Source: Curtobacterium sp. L6-1 | GTDB taxonomy: Bacteria; Actinomycetota; Actinomycetes; Actinomycetales; Microbacteriaceae | NCBI RefSeq assembly: GCF_018885305.1 | Contig: NZ_CP076544.1 | Location: 2,170,001 to 2,234,000 of the forward strand | Direction of reading: 5' to 3' | DNA: 64,000 nt | Translations under genes and position numbers: made by a program | Shown: positions 16,226-24,749 of the stretch, piece by piece | How positions within the stretch are numbered: the first letter of the stretch is position 1 | How the letters are laid out: every line of letters begins with the position of its first letter | Notes under the pieces: generated by a model | Databases searched by the model: none | The model's input: only the letters and a program-made list of their open reading frames with translations | What the model was told of the DNA's origin: nothing

Positions 16226-16692
16226 CGGGCGCTCCAGTCGCCGGAGCGGCCGCCGTGCTTCTCGAGCACCCGGACGTCGGTGATGGTCGCCGCCCGGTCG
16301 ACCGCCTTGACCATGTCGTAGACGGTGAGGGCGGCGACGCTCGCGCCGGTGAGCGCCTCCATCTCGACGCCGGTGCGCGAGGTGGTGCGCACCGACACCT
16401 CGATGACGACGCGGTCGTCGGTGCCGGTGACGTCGACCTCGACACCGGCGATCGGCAGGGGGTGGCAGAGCGGGATGAGGTCGGAGGTCTTCTTGACGGC
16501 CATGATCGCCGCGACCCGGGCGGTCCCGACGACCTCGCCCTTGGGCAGCGAGCCGTCGAGGATGCGCGTCACGACGTCGGCGCGCGTGACGACGGTCGCG
16601 GTGGCGGTCGCCGAGCGGGCGGTGACGTCCTTGTCGGAGACGTCGACCATGTGCGCGCTGCCGTCGGCCCGGACGTGGGACAGGTCGGTCAT
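16222..16692 (-). CDS. moaC: Cyclic pyranopterin monophosphate synthase MoaC
   Basis: MoaC converts the MoaA product into cyclic pyranopterin monophosphate. The 156-residue length is standard. Signature stretches are KKTSDLIPLCHPLPI (about 57-71) and DMVKAVDRAATITDVRVLEK near the C terminus, with the catalytic lysines and histidine visible. ATG 16692 overlaps the moeA stop and is the second gene of the operon. Confidence 0.95.
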   Translation of the reverse strand: MTDLSHVRADGSAHMVDVSDKDVTARSATATATVVTRADVVTRILDGSLPKGEVVGTARVAAIMAVKKTSDLIPLCHPLPIAGVEVDVTGTDDRVVIEVSVRTTSRTGVEMEALTGASVAALTVYDMVKAVDRAATITDVRVLEKHGGRSGDWSAR

Positions 16693-17951
16693 CGGATGCT
16701 CCAGACGGTCAGGGGGTCGCCCGGTTCGACGGCGCTGGTGCCGACGGGGACGTGGACGAGATGGGTGGCTTCGGCGTAGTGCCAGAGCAGGTGCGAACTC
16801 GGACCGCCGACGAAGTGCACGCGGCCGTCGACGACGGTCCCGCGGCGCACCTGGTGCTTGCCCGCGGGCGAGGTGGCCGGGTCGGCTGCGGGCAGCTCGA
16901 CGGTCGGACGGACGTCGGGCAGGCCGGCCGCACGGGCGAGGACCGGCCGGAGGAACACCTCGAACGACACGAGCGCCGAGACCGGGTTGCCCGGGAAGGC
17001 CACGACGGGCACCGGACGACCGGCGATCGGCACGGTGCCGAGCGCCTGCGGGCCGCCGGGCTGCATCGCGACCGGGGTGACGGCGAGGCCGCGGGGCTCG
17101 AGGGCCTGGCGCACGACCTCGTATGCACCGGCGCTGATGCCGCCCGTGGTGAGGACGAGGTCGGCCCAGTCCCCCACGGCGTCGTCGAGCGCACCCGTGA
17201 AGCGCTCCGGGTCGTCGGGCACCCGCACCCGCCGGGTCTCGGCCCCGACCTCGGCGAGCGCGGCGGACAGCGCCACACCGTTCGCGTCGCCGATCACCGC
17301 GCCGGCCTCGAGGTCCGGGGCGGACCCGGCGGCGTCGTCGAGCAGCTCGCTGCCGGTGGACACGACGAGCACCCGGGGACGCCGGACCAGGTCGACGGTC
17401 GTGACCCCGGCCCCGGCGATCGCGCCGAGCAGGGCGGGGGTGAGGGGTCGTCCGGCACGGGCGATGGGTTCGCCACCGGCCAGGTCCGACCCGGCGACCC
17501 GGACGAACGTCCCCGGGGCGAGGTCGTCCGGCACGGGGACGACGTCGGCGTCGAGCGCCGCGGGGAACGCGCCCGCCGGGGTCGACTCGACGGGGAACAC
17601 GGCGTCGGCACCGTCCGGGATCCGCGCGCCGGTCATGATCGGGGCCGCGGTGCCCGGCTCGAGCGGCGGTGGGACGACCCCGGCCGGGATCGGCGCCGCG
17701 ACCCGGACGGAGGTGCCGGCGTCGGCAGCGCGGACGGCGAACCCGTCCATCTGGCTGTTGTCGAAGGCGGGCAGGGGCGTCGGCGCGGTGACCGTCGTCG
17801 CGAGCACGCGGTACCCGTGCCCGGCACCGGACGACGCGGCGAGCGCGACGACCGACGACGACTCCACGGCAGCCGGCGACGGCACGGCTCCCGGCAGCAC
17901 CGGCTCGACGAGTGCCCGGACCGCGTCCCGGTGCTGACCGATCGTTCGCAC
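16689..17951 (-). CDS. moeA: Molybdopterin molybdenumtransferase MoeA
   Basis: MoeA inserts molybdate into adenylated molybdopterin. The 420-residue protein has the family's FDNSQMDGFAVRA early motif, VSTGSELLDD and LTTGGISAGAYEVV in the MoCF domain, and FPGNPVSALVSFEVF in the later part. GTG 17951 is chosen because GGAGG lies 5 nt upstream and the N-terminal VRTIGQHRDAVRALV fits MoeA. It leads the minus-strand operon. It is divergent from the MTA-phosphorylase-like gene, with a 121-bp shared promoter region. Confidence 0.95.
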   Translation of the reverse strand: MRTIGQHRDAVRALVEPVLPGAVPSPAAVESSSVVALAASSGAGHGYRVLATTVTAPTPLPAFDNSQMDGFAVRAADAGTSVRVAAPIPAGVVPPPLEPGTAAPIMTGARIPDGADAVFPVESTPAGAFPAALDADVVPVPDDLAPGTFVRVAGSDLAGGEPIARAGRPLTPALLGAIAGAGVTTVDLVRRPRVLVVSTGSELLDDAAGSAPDLEAGAVIGDANGVALSAALAEVGAETRRVRVPDDPERFTGALDDAVGDWADLVLTTGGISAGAYEVVRQALEPRGLAVTPVAMQPGGPQALGTVPIAGRPVPVVAFPGNPVSALVSFEVFLRPVLARAAGLPDVRPTVELPAADPATSPAGKHQVRRGTVVDGRVHFVGGPSSHLLWHYAEATHLVHVPVGTSAVEPGDPLTVWSIR

Positions 17952-18072
17952 GTGCGCCTCCGGATGGTGCTGACGTGGTGCCACCGGACGACGGCGCCAC
18001 CCGGGCCCTTCCTGGCCCGTGTCTGTAGCGTAACGACGGCGCCGACCAGCGCCGAGGACGACCGGAGGACCT

Positions 18073-18924
18073 GTGGAGAACGACAAGACGGCAACGATCG
18101 GCGTGATCGGTGGATCGGGCCTGTACGAACTGTTCGAGCCCGGCACCGCCGACGAGGTCGACGTCCCGACCCCGTTCGGACCGACCTCGAGCCCGATCAG
18201 CATCGGCACGATGTCCGGCCGCCGCGTCGCCTTCCTGACCCGGCACGGCCGCGCGCACTCGGTCGCGCCGCACCGCATCGGGCACCGGGCGAACCTGTGG
18301 GCGCTGCGCTCCCTGGGCGTCCGCGCCGTGGTGTCCTCGAGCGCCGTCGGTGGTCTGCACCCCGACTACGCCCCCGGCACCTTCGTCGTGACGGACCAGC
18401 TCATCGACCGGACCTGGGGCCGCGCGGACACCTACTTCGAGGACGAGGTGCAGCACCTGTCCTTCGCCGACCCCTTCGACCCGGTGCTCCGGCGCGCGGC
18501 GATCGACGCGGTCGCCGCGCTCGACGTGCCGTTCCGGCCGACCGGCACGTGCGTCGTCATCCAGGGCCCGCGGTTCTCGAGCCGCGCCGAGTCCGTGTGG
18601 ATGCGCGAGGCGGGCGGCCACACCATCAACATGACGATGTCACCCGAGGTCCCCCTCGCGGCCGAGCTCGGCATCGGCACCGTGAACCTGTCGTTCGTGA
18701 CCGACGCCGACGCGGGCCTTGCCCCGGCGACGGACGAGACCGCCGGGGGCACCGACACCGAGGCGCCCGTCACCCACCAGGCGGTGATGGACCGCCTGGC
18801 CCGCGCCAACGAGGTGATCGTGCGCGCCATCGGCTCGATCGTCGCGGCGATACCCGAGGACTACACGCCGCGCGAGCTCGTCCCGGCGACCGCCACCGCC
18901 CGCGTCCTGGAGCTCCGCCCGTGA
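18073..18924 (+). CDS. mtnP: MTA phosphorylase-like nucleoside phosphorylase
   Basis: A 283-residue member of the purine nucleoside phosphorylase family II, which includes S-methyl-5'-thioadenosine phosphorylase. It cleaves MTA-type nucleosides with phosphate to adenine and a ribose-1-phosphate derivative. Visible motifs are IGVIGGSGLYELF at the N terminus, TRHGRAHSVAPHRI, IQGPRFSSRAES, and NMTMSPEVPLAAELG in the substrate pocket. The GTG start is preceded by GGAGG. It heads a run of five genes with 4-nt overlaps, including an epimerase and glycosyltransferases. It may therefore serve a biosynthetic route rather than plain methionine salvage. Confidence 0.85.
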   Translation: MENDKTATIGVIGGSGLYELFEPGTADEVDVPTPFGPTSSPISIGTMSGRRVAFLTRHGRAHSVAPHRIGHRANLWALRSLGVRAVVSSSAVGGLHPDYAPGTFVVTDQLIDRTWGRADTYFEDEVQHLSFADPFDPVLRRAAIDAVAALDVPFRPTGTCVVIQGPRFSSRAESVWMREAGGHTINMTMSPEVPLAAELGIGTVNLSFVTDADAGLAPATDETAGGTDTEAPVTHQAVMDRLARANEVIVRAIGSIVAAIPEDYTPRELVPATATARVLELRP

Positions 18925-19991
18925 CCCGCCTGCTCGTCACCGGCGGCGCCGGCTTCATCGGCTCGACGATCGTCCGCCAGGCCCTGGCCGCCGGGCACGA
19001 GGTCCGCGTCCTCGACTCGCTCCGTACCGACGTGCACGGCGACCCCGAGGCCGTCGTCACCGCACACCGCACCGCCGGCATCGAGCTCGTGCACGGTGAC
19101 GTCCGCGACCGGGTCTCGCTCGACGCGGCACTGCAGGACGTCGACGTCGTCTGCCACCAGGCGGCGAAGGTCGGCCTGGGCGTCGACTTCCAAGACGCCC
19201 CGGACTACGTCTCGAGCAACGACGCCGGCACCGCGCACGTGCTCGCCGCGATGGACCGGCTAAACATCGGCCGCCTGGTGGTCGCGAGCTCGATGGTCGT
19301 CTACGGCGAGGGTGCGTACACGACCGCGGACGGCGACCCGATGCGTCCCCCGGCCCGCCGCCGCGAGGACCTCGACGCCGGCCGCTTCGACCCGATCGGC
19401 CCCGACGGCCGCCCGCTGCTCCCGGGCCTGATCGACGAGTCGGCGGCCCTCGACCCGCGCAACGTCTACGCCCAGACCAAGGTCGCCCAGGAGCAGCTCG
19501 CCTCGTCCTGGACCCGTGCCACGGGCGGCCGGGCCGTCGCGCTCCGGTACCACAACGTCTACGGCCCCGGCATGCCGGCGAACACGCCCTACGCGGGGGT
19601 GGCGTCGCTGTTCCGCTCCGCCCTGGCACGCGGCGAGGCCCCGCGCGTCTTCGAGGACGGTGCGCAGCGGCGCGACTTCGTGCACGTCGACGACGTCGCC
19701 GGTGCGAACCTCGCCGCGATCGCCGCCACCGAGACCGCGCCGTCCGAGTCCTTCCGGGCGTTCAACGTCGGCTCGGGCACGGTGCACACGATCGGTGAGA
19801 TGGCCGCGGCCATCGCCGGCCCCGACGGTCCGCAGCCGGTCGTCACCGGCGAGTACCGCCTGGGCGACGTCCGGCACGTCACCGCGTCGTCCACGCGCAT
19901 CGCCGACGAGCTCGGGTGGCGCGCGCAGGTCGACTTCACCCGGGGCATGCGCGAGTTCGCGACGGCCCCGCTCCGGGCCGCGGTGCGCTGA
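18921..19991 (+). CDS. NAD-dependent epimerase/dehydratase
   Basis: A 356-residue extended short-chain dehydrogenase. TRLLVTGGAGFIGSTIV gives the N-terminal NAD-binding glycine motif. SSMVVYGEG and YAQTKVAQE supply the catalytic Ser/Tyr-x3-Lys set around residues 125-185. RYHNVYGPGMP and RDFVHVDDV are typical of sugar-nucleotide epimerases. The GTG start overlaps the phosphorylase stop by 4 nt. It likely modifies a nucleotide-linked or phosphorylated sugar. The exact substrate is not predictable. A strong hairpin follows the gene. Confidence 0.9.
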   Translation: MTRLLVTGGAGFIGSTIVRQALAAGHEVRVLDSLRTDVHGDPEAVVTAHRTAGIELVHGDVRDRVSLDAALQDVDVVCHQAAKVGLGVDFQDAPDYVSSNDAGTAHVLAAMDRLNIGRLVVASSMVVYGEGAYTTADGDPMRPPARRREDLDAGRFDPIGPDGRPLLPGLIDESAALDPRNVYAQTKVAQEQLASSWTRATGGRAVALRYHNVYGPGMPANTPYAGVASLFRSALARGEAPRVFEDGAQRRDFVHVDDVAGANLAAIAATETAPSESFRAFNVGSGTVHTIGEMAAAIAGPDGPQPVVTGEYRLGDVRHVTASSTRIADELGWRAQVDFTRGMREFATAPLRAAVR

Positions 19992-20013
19992 CCGGCGCCG
20001 GACCCGACCACCG

Positions 20014-20059
20014 CCGGACGGAAGGCGCGGCACCAGCGGGTGCCGCGCCTCCCGTCCGG
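20014..20059. terminator. Strong hairpin after the epimerase gene
   Basis: Arms CCGGACGG-aa-GGCGCGGCACC and GGGTGCCGCGCC-t-CCCGTCCGG enclose AGC, giving a long near-perfect stem. It lies between the epimerase and the glycosyltransferase. The second half of the cluster may therefore need its own promoter, or may be expressed by partial read-through. Confidence 0.7.
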
Positions 20060-20163
20060 TGTCCCCCGGGCTGGGGCCGCCGCCCGGCCCGATGACGCGG
20101 AGAACGGCCACCGGGGGACGGATTCCCGTACCCCGCACGGTTCCGTCGTGTTTCCTCGGATGC

Positions 20164-21030
20164 ATGACACAACAGGCTGCAGCGGACGCGGACGGATCCG
20201 AGCCGACGACGCGCGCGGCCGACGAGGACGTCACCTCGACCCATCGCTCGGCGGCACCGCACCGAATGGTCTCCATGAGCGTCGACGTGATCCTCCCCTG
20301 CCTCGACGAGGCGGACGCCCTGCCGAAGGTGATCGGACGGCTCCCCGAGGGCTACCGCGCCGTCGTCGTCGACAACGGTTCGACCGACGGTTCCGCCGAC
20401 GTGGCCCGCGCGCTGGGTGCCCTCGTCGTGACCGAACCGGTCCGTGGCTTCGGCTCGGCCTGCGCCGCCGGGGTGGCCGCCGCCACCGCCGAGTACGTCG
20501 CCTTCTGCGACGCCGACGCCTCGATGGACCCCGCCGAGCTCCCCGACCTCGTCGCCCGTGTGGCCGACGGCCGGGTCGACCTGGCCCTCGGCCGTCGCGT
20601 CCCCACCAGCCGCGGCGCCTGGGCCCCGCACGCACGGTTCGCCAACCGCGTGCTCGCCGTCCTCATGCACCGCGCGACGGGCTACCGCCTGCGCGACCTC
20701 GGCCCGATGCGGGTCATGCGCCGCGAGGACCTCGTCGCCCTCGACCTCCGCGACCGCCGCAGCGGCTACCCGCTCGAGATGGTCCTGGCCGCGCACGCCG
20801 CCGGGTGGCGCGTGGACGAGTCGGACATCGGCTACGCCCAGCGCATCGGCGACAGCAAGGTGACCGGCACGCTCCGCGGCACCGTCAACGCCGTCAAGGA
20901 CATGTCCCGGCTGCTCCGCGCCTACCGCCGGGAGGCCCGCACCCGAACCGTCGCGCCGGTATCGGCCCGCCAGCGGGTCGCCTCCGACCACGCCGCCGCC
21001 GCGCGTCCGGTCGAGGAGGTCAGCCGGTGA
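20164..21030 (+). CDS. Family 2 glycosyltransferase
   Basis: A GT2 protein of about 288 residues (252 if ATG 20275 is the start). It shows SVDVILPCLDEADALP, VVVDNGSTDGSADVA and YVAFCDADASMDP, the nucleotide-sugar and DxD motifs of GT-A enzymes. The later RDLGPMRVMRRE stretch is typical of the dolichyl-phosphate-mannose-synthase-like subgroup. No membrane anchor is seen. The stop overlaps the DUF2064 gene's GTG. The first ~37 residues look disordered, so the shorter start is possible. Confidence 0.88.
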   Translation: MTQQAAADADGSEPTTRAADEDVTSTHRSAAPHRMVSMSVDVILPCLDEADALPKVIGRLPEGYRAVVVDNGSTDGSADVARALGALVVTEPVRGFGSACAAGVAAATAEYVAFCDADASMDPAELPDLVARVADGRVDLALGRRVPTSRGAWAPHARFANRVLAVLMHRATGYRLRDLGPMRVMRREDLVALDLRDRRSGYPLEMVLAAHAAGWRVDESDIGYAQRIGDSKVTGTLRGTVNAVKDMSRLLRAYRREARTRTVAPVSARQRVASDHAAAARPVEEVSR

Positions 21031-21680
21031 CCGCCGACCGCACGACCGAGGTCACCGTCGCCGTCGTCTGCAAGGAGTGCCTGCCCGGCAAGGTGAAGAC
21101 GCGCCTCAGCCCGGCCCTGACACCCGAGGGCGCCGCCCGGGTCGCGTCCGCGAGCCTCGCCGACACGCTCGCCACGGTGGCCGCACTCCCCGCCGCCCGT
21201 CGCGTCCTGTTCTACGACGGCGACGTCCTGCCCGAGGGTGCCGACGGCTTCGACGTCCTGCACCAGCCGGGCGGCGGCCTCGACGAACGGCTGGGCTTCC
21301 TGTTCGACAGCGTGCCCGGCCCGTTGCTCCTCGTCGGCATGGACACCCCGCAGGTCTCGGTGGAGGCACTCGCGCCGGTGTTCGACGAACCGGAGCGCGA
21401 CGCGTGGTTCGGCCCGGCCGAGGACGGCGGCTTCTGGTCGCTGTACCTGCGCGAGCCGACCGGTGACCTGCTCCGCGGCGTCCCGATGTCGCAGGACGAC
21501 ACCGGAGCCGTGCAACTGGCACGGCTGCGGTCCGCCGGACTGGACACGGGCCTCCTGACCGAGCTGCTCGACGTCGACACCCTGCCGGACGCCGAGCGCG
21601 TCGCGGCACTCGCACCCGCAACGCGGTTCGCCGCGGCCCTGGCCGCCGAGTCCGCGCCCACCTCCGGAGGTGTCCGATGA
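21027..21680 (+). CDS. DUF2064 / TIGR04282-family nucleotidyl-glycosyltransferase-like protein
   Basis: A 217-residue protein of the DUF2064 family, some members of which are called arsenosugar biosynthesis glycosyltransferases. Features are VCKECLPGKVKTRLSPALTP (a sugar-nucleotide binding loop like MobA/IspD), GMDTPQVS and WFGPAEDGGFWSLYLR. The GT-A-like Rossmann fold is inferred from these. It overlaps genes on both sides by 4 nt (GTGA and ATGA). Its presence between a GT2 protein and a methyltransferase suggests a small modified-sugar pathway. The actual product is unknown. Confidence 0.85.
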   Translation: MTADRTTEVTVAVVCKECLPGKVKTRLSPALTPEGAARVASASLADTLATVAALPAARRVLFYDGDVLPEGADGFDVLHQPGGGLDERLGFLFDSVPGPLLLVGMDTPQVSVEALAPVFDEPERDAWFGPAEDGGFWSLYLREPTGDLLRGVPMSQDDTGAVQLARLRSAGLDTGLLTELLDVDTLPDAERVAALAPATRFAAALAAESAPTSGGVR

Positions 21681-22345
21681 CCGACACGACCAGCACCCTG
21701 CAGGCCTTCGGGGCCGGGGGCGACGAGCCGTACGCCCGTGCCCTGCGCTCCGACGGCCGACTCCGACTGACCGACCCGGCGCGCCCGGGCGAGGTCGTGA
21801 CGATGGACGTCGGTCGCTGGAGCGCGGCCGCGGACCGGGTCGACCGGTCGCTCCTCGAGGGTGCCGACGGTCCGGTCATCGACCTCGGGTGCGGCCCCGG
21901 GCGCATGCTCGTCGCCGCGCTCCGCATGGGCCTGCCCGCCCTCGGCGTGGACGTCTCCGCCGAGGCCGTGGCGATCGCCCAGCGCTCGGGCGGCCGTGCG
22001 GTGCAGGGGTCGGTGTTCGACCCGGTGCCCGACGAGGGACGCTGGGACACCGCGCTCATCATCGACGGCAACATCGGGATCGGCGGCGACCCGGTCGCCC
22101 TCCTGGCCCGCGCTGCCGAGATCGTCCGGGTCGGCGGCCGCGTGGTCGTCGAGACGAACCGCGACGTCGAAGTCGACCGCACCTACACGGCGACGGTCAC
22201 CGACGCCGACGGGCACGCCAGTTCGGCCTTCCCGTGGGCCGAGGTCGGGCTGACGGCGCTGCACGCGCACGCGGCGTCGGCCGGGCTCACCGCGCGCCAG
22301 AGCTGGACGGACGGCGGACGGCACTTCTGCGAGCTCGTCACCTGA
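21677..22345 (+). CDS. Class I SAM-dependent methyltransferase
   Basis: A 222-residue methyltransferase. Motif I is PVIDLGCGPGRMLVAAL at about residues 66-82, and ALGVDVSAEAVAIA gives the acidic residue that binds the ribose. ALIIDGNIGIGGDP replaces the usual motif IV. VGGRVVVETNRD is the post-motif strand. It is the last gene of the overlapping run. The substrate is unknown; in context it may methylate the product of the upstream glycosyltransferases. Confidence 0.88.
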   Translation: MTDTTSTLQAFGAGGDEPYARALRSDGRLRLTDPARPGEVVTMDVGRWSAAADRVDRSLLEGADGPVIDLGCGPGRMLVAALRMGLPALGVDVSAEAVAIAQRSGGRAVQGSVFDPVPDEGRWDTALIIDGNIGIGGDPVALLARAAEIVRVGGRVVVETNRDVEVDRTYTATVTDADGHASSAFPWAEVGLTALHAHAASAGLTARQSWTDGGRHFCELVT

Positions 22346-22356
22346 ACCGTCCTTGT

Positions 22357-22386
22357 CTTGCATGATGCAAGAAAAGGACGTAGGCT
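22357..22386 (+). promoter_or_regulatory. Sigma70-type promoter embedded in a 15-nt palindrome
   Basis: TTGCAT and TAGGCT are separated by 17 nt, a good -35/-10 pair. The -35 lies inside the perfect palindrome CTTGCAT-G-ATGCAAG (22357-22371), which is probably an operator. It would drive the 80-residue protein starting at 22466. Confidence 0.55.
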
Positions 22387-22465
22387 CGTGCGCAGCAGTC
22401 GATGGCGTCGCGGCACCGTCGGCTCGACGGCCGTGATCCCTCGGCACGACAGCGAGGAGACCACC

Positions 22466-22708
22466 ATGAGCACCTTCCCCCTCGGCGGGACCTTCGTGAG
22501 CGGGCTCCGGCAGCGCAACGAACGCGGCACGTACACCTCGACCGCCGGCGACCGGGCCGACGTGCTCGGCACCTACACCGGCGTCAGCGCCGGACGGGTC
22601 GGCCGGTTCGTCGACACGCAGTTCCGACGCCCGGGCACCGCCACGGCGAGCACCCGCACCGTCACCGGCTCGATCCGCACGGCCACCGGGTCGTTCCGCA
22701 CCGCCTGA
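22466..22708 (+). CDS. Small hypothetical protein rich in Thr, Arg and Gly
   Basis: An 80-residue protein with an excellent ribosome site (GAGGAGA five bases before ATG 22466) and a promoter with an operator-like palindrome upstream. The sequence has two parts: RNERGTYTSTAGDRADVLGT and a C-terminal set of imperfect repeats, TRTVTGSIRTATGSFRTA. No membrane segment or signal peptide is present. I do not recognise the family. The strong expression signals suggest a real and possibly inducible gene. Confidence 0.7.
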   Translation: MSTFPLGGTFVSGLRQRNERGTYTSTAGDRADVLGTYTGVSAGRVGRFVDTQFRRPGTATASTRTVTGSIRTATGSFRTA

Positions 22709-22849
22709 CGCCCCGCCGCCCGTCGCCCCGCCGCCCGTCTCGCCCCGCAGGCGACGGGCCCCACAGACCGCGAGCGGTCGCACTCCCTGGTGTCCCCCCA
22801 CACCCGGGAAGGCGGCCGCTCGCTCTCGTCCGCCGGGCCGGTACCGTGC

Positions 22850-22980
22850 CCGCCACCGGGCCGGTCCAGCAGTCCCCACCGGGCCGGTCCAGCAGTCCCC
22901 GCCGGGTCGGTCCAGCAGTCCCCGCCGGGTCGGTCCAGCAGTCCCCGCCGGGTCGGTCCAGCAGTCCCCGCCGGGTCGGT
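22850..22980. repeat. 23-bp tandem repeat array
   Basis: Five head-to-tail copies of a 23-bp unit starting CCAGCAGTCCCCGCCGGG begin at 22866, 22889, 22912, 22935 and 22958, with a partial copy in front. The last three or four are almost identical. The unit is not a multiple of three, no gene spans it, and there are no spacers. It is a minisatellite rather than a CRISPR. Confidence 0.85.
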
Positions 22981-23097
22981 CCGAGGACGCCGTTCGGCGG
23001 GTGCCGGCATCGCCGCCGGGCGGGTGACGGCACCGCCGCCGCGCGAGTTCCGCGGCGACCCTGAGCGCGTCCGGGACGGCGATGCCAGGATGGGGTC

Positions 23098-24717
23098 ATG
23101 AACGACCGTGCCGGCACCCCCGCGACCGCAGACGACCTCGTCGACCTCGACGCCCTCATCGCCGCGTACTACGACCGGGTCCCGGACGTCACGGACCCCG
23201 ACCAGAAGGTCGTGTTCGGCACGTCGGGACACCGCGGCTCGTCGCTCGACACCGCTTTCAACGACACCCACATCGCCGCCATCACGCAGGCGATCGTGGA
23301 GTACCGCACCACGCAGGGCACCGACGGCCCGCTCTTCATCGGTCGCGACACCCACGCGCTCTCCGGCCCCGCCGAGCGCACCGCCCTCGAGGTCCTGGCG
23401 GCCAACGGCGTGCACGTCCTGGCCGACGCCGACAACGGATACGTGCCGACCCCGGCCCTCAGCCACGCGATCATCGCCTACAACACGGCCGGGCACGACG
23501 ACACCGCCGACGGCATCGTCATCACGCCGAGCCACAACCCGCCCCGCGACGGCGGCTTCAAGTACAACCCGCCGCACGGCGGCCCCGCCGACAGCGACGC
23601 CACGACGTGGATCGCCGACCGCGCGAACGCCATCATCGCCGGTGGCAACGCCGAGGTGCAGCGCTCCGAGCACGCGCCCCACGACGGCTACGACTTCCTG
23701 CACCACTACGTCGCCGACCTCGAGAACATCATCGACATCGACGCGATCAAGCGTGCCGGCGTGAAGATCGGCGCCGACCCGCTCGGTGGCGCCTCGCTCC
23801 CCTACTGGAACCTCATCCGCGACCACTACGGGCTGGACCTGACCGTCGTCAACCCGGACGTCGACCCGACCTGGTCGTTCATGACGCTCGACTGGGACGG
23901 CAAGATCCGGATGGACCCGTCCAGCGCCTCGGCCATGGCGTCCGTCGTCGCCCGCAAGGACGACTTCGACGTCCTGACCGGCAACGACGCCGACTCCGAC
24001 CGGCACGGCATCGTCACGCCCGACGGCGGTCTGATGAACCCGAACCACTACCTCGCCGTCGCGATCGAGTACCTCTACGCGCACCGGCCGCAGTGGCGCG
24101 ACGACGCCGCCATCGGCAAGACCCTCGTGTCCTCGAGCATCATCGACCGCGTCGCCGAGTCGCTCGGCCGCCGCCTGTGGGAGGTCCCGGTCGGCTTCAA
24201 GTGGTTCGTCCCCGGCCTGATCGACGGTTCGGTGGCGTTCGGTGGCGAGGAGTCCGCGGGCGCCTCGTTCCTCCGCAAGGACGGCACCGCGTGGACGACC
24301 GACAAGGACGGCATCATCCTCGCGCTCCTGGCGTCCGAGATCGTCGCCGTGACGGGCAAGACCCCCTCGCAGCTGTACGTCGAGCTGACCGAGCGCTTCG
24401 GTGCCCCGGTCTACCAGCGCGTCGACGCCGCGGCGAGCAAGGAGCAGAAGGCCCGCCTGTCGAAGCTCGACGGCGACGCCATCACGGCCGAGACCCTCGC
24501 CGGCGACCCGATCACCGCGAAGCTGTCGAAGGCACCGGGCAACGACGCGGCCGTCGGCGGCGTCAAGGTCGTCACCGACAAGGCCTGGTTCGCCGCCCGC
24601 CCGTCGGGGACCGAGGACGTGTACAAGATCTACGCCGAGAGCTTCGTCGGGCAGGAGCACCTCGAGCAGGTGCAGCGCGAGGCCAAGGAGATCGTCGACG
24701 CCGCCCTGGGGGCCTGA
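23098..24717 (+). CDS. pgm: Phosphoglucomutase (alpha-D-glucose type)
   Basis: A 539-residue alpha-phosphohexomutase that interconverts glucose-1-phosphate and glucose-6-phosphate. The phosphoserine loop is TPSHNPPRDGGFKYNPP (about residues 143-159). The metal loop DADSDRHGI lies near 300, the sugar loop GGEESAGASF near 380, and the phosphate loop ARPSGTEDVYKIY near the end. FGTSGHRGSSLD opens the protein. The length is normal. It lies downstream of the tandem repeat array and is followed after 30 bp by an unknown gene. Confidence 0.96.
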   Translation: MNDRAGTPATADDLVDLDALIAAYYDRVPDVTDPDQKVVFGTSGHRGSSLDTAFNDTHIAAITQAIVEYRTTQGTDGPLFIGRDTHALSGPAERTALEVLAANGVHVLADADNGYVPTPALSHAIIAYNTAGHDDTADGIVITPSHNPPRDGGFKYNPPHGGPADSDATTWIADRANAIIAGGNAEVQRSEHAPHDGYDFLHHYVADLENIIDIDAIKRAGVKIGADPLGGASLPYWNLIRDHYGLDLTVVNPDVDPTWSFMTLDWDGKIRMDPSSASAMASVVARKDDFDVLTGNDADSDRHGIVTPDGGLMNPNHYLAVAIEYLYAHRPQWRDDAAIGKTLVSSSIIDRVAESLGRRLWEVPVGFKWFVPGLIDGSVAFGGEESAGASFLRKDGTAWTTDKDGIILALLASEIVAVTGKTPSQLYVELTERFGAPVYQRVDAAASKEQKARLSKLDGDAITAETLAGDPITAKLSKAPGNDAAVGGVKVVTDKAWFAARPSGTEDVYKIYAESFVGQEHLEQVQREAKEIVDAALGA

Positions 24718-24749
24718 CACCGGACGCGTTCCGTGCCAGGCTGAGCCCC

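Noticed and set aside
16752..18072. Long plus-strand open frame opposite moeA
   Set aside because: It is antisense to a clear MoeA coding region and its translation has the Arg/Gly-rich look of shadow frames.
17952..18072. Molybdenum cofactor riboswitch upstream of moeA
   Set aside because: The 121-bp divergent spacer is short, and no Moco-type structure was recognised.
22850..22980. Possible CRISPR array
   Set aside because: The 23-bp units follow one another without spacers, and no cas genes are near.
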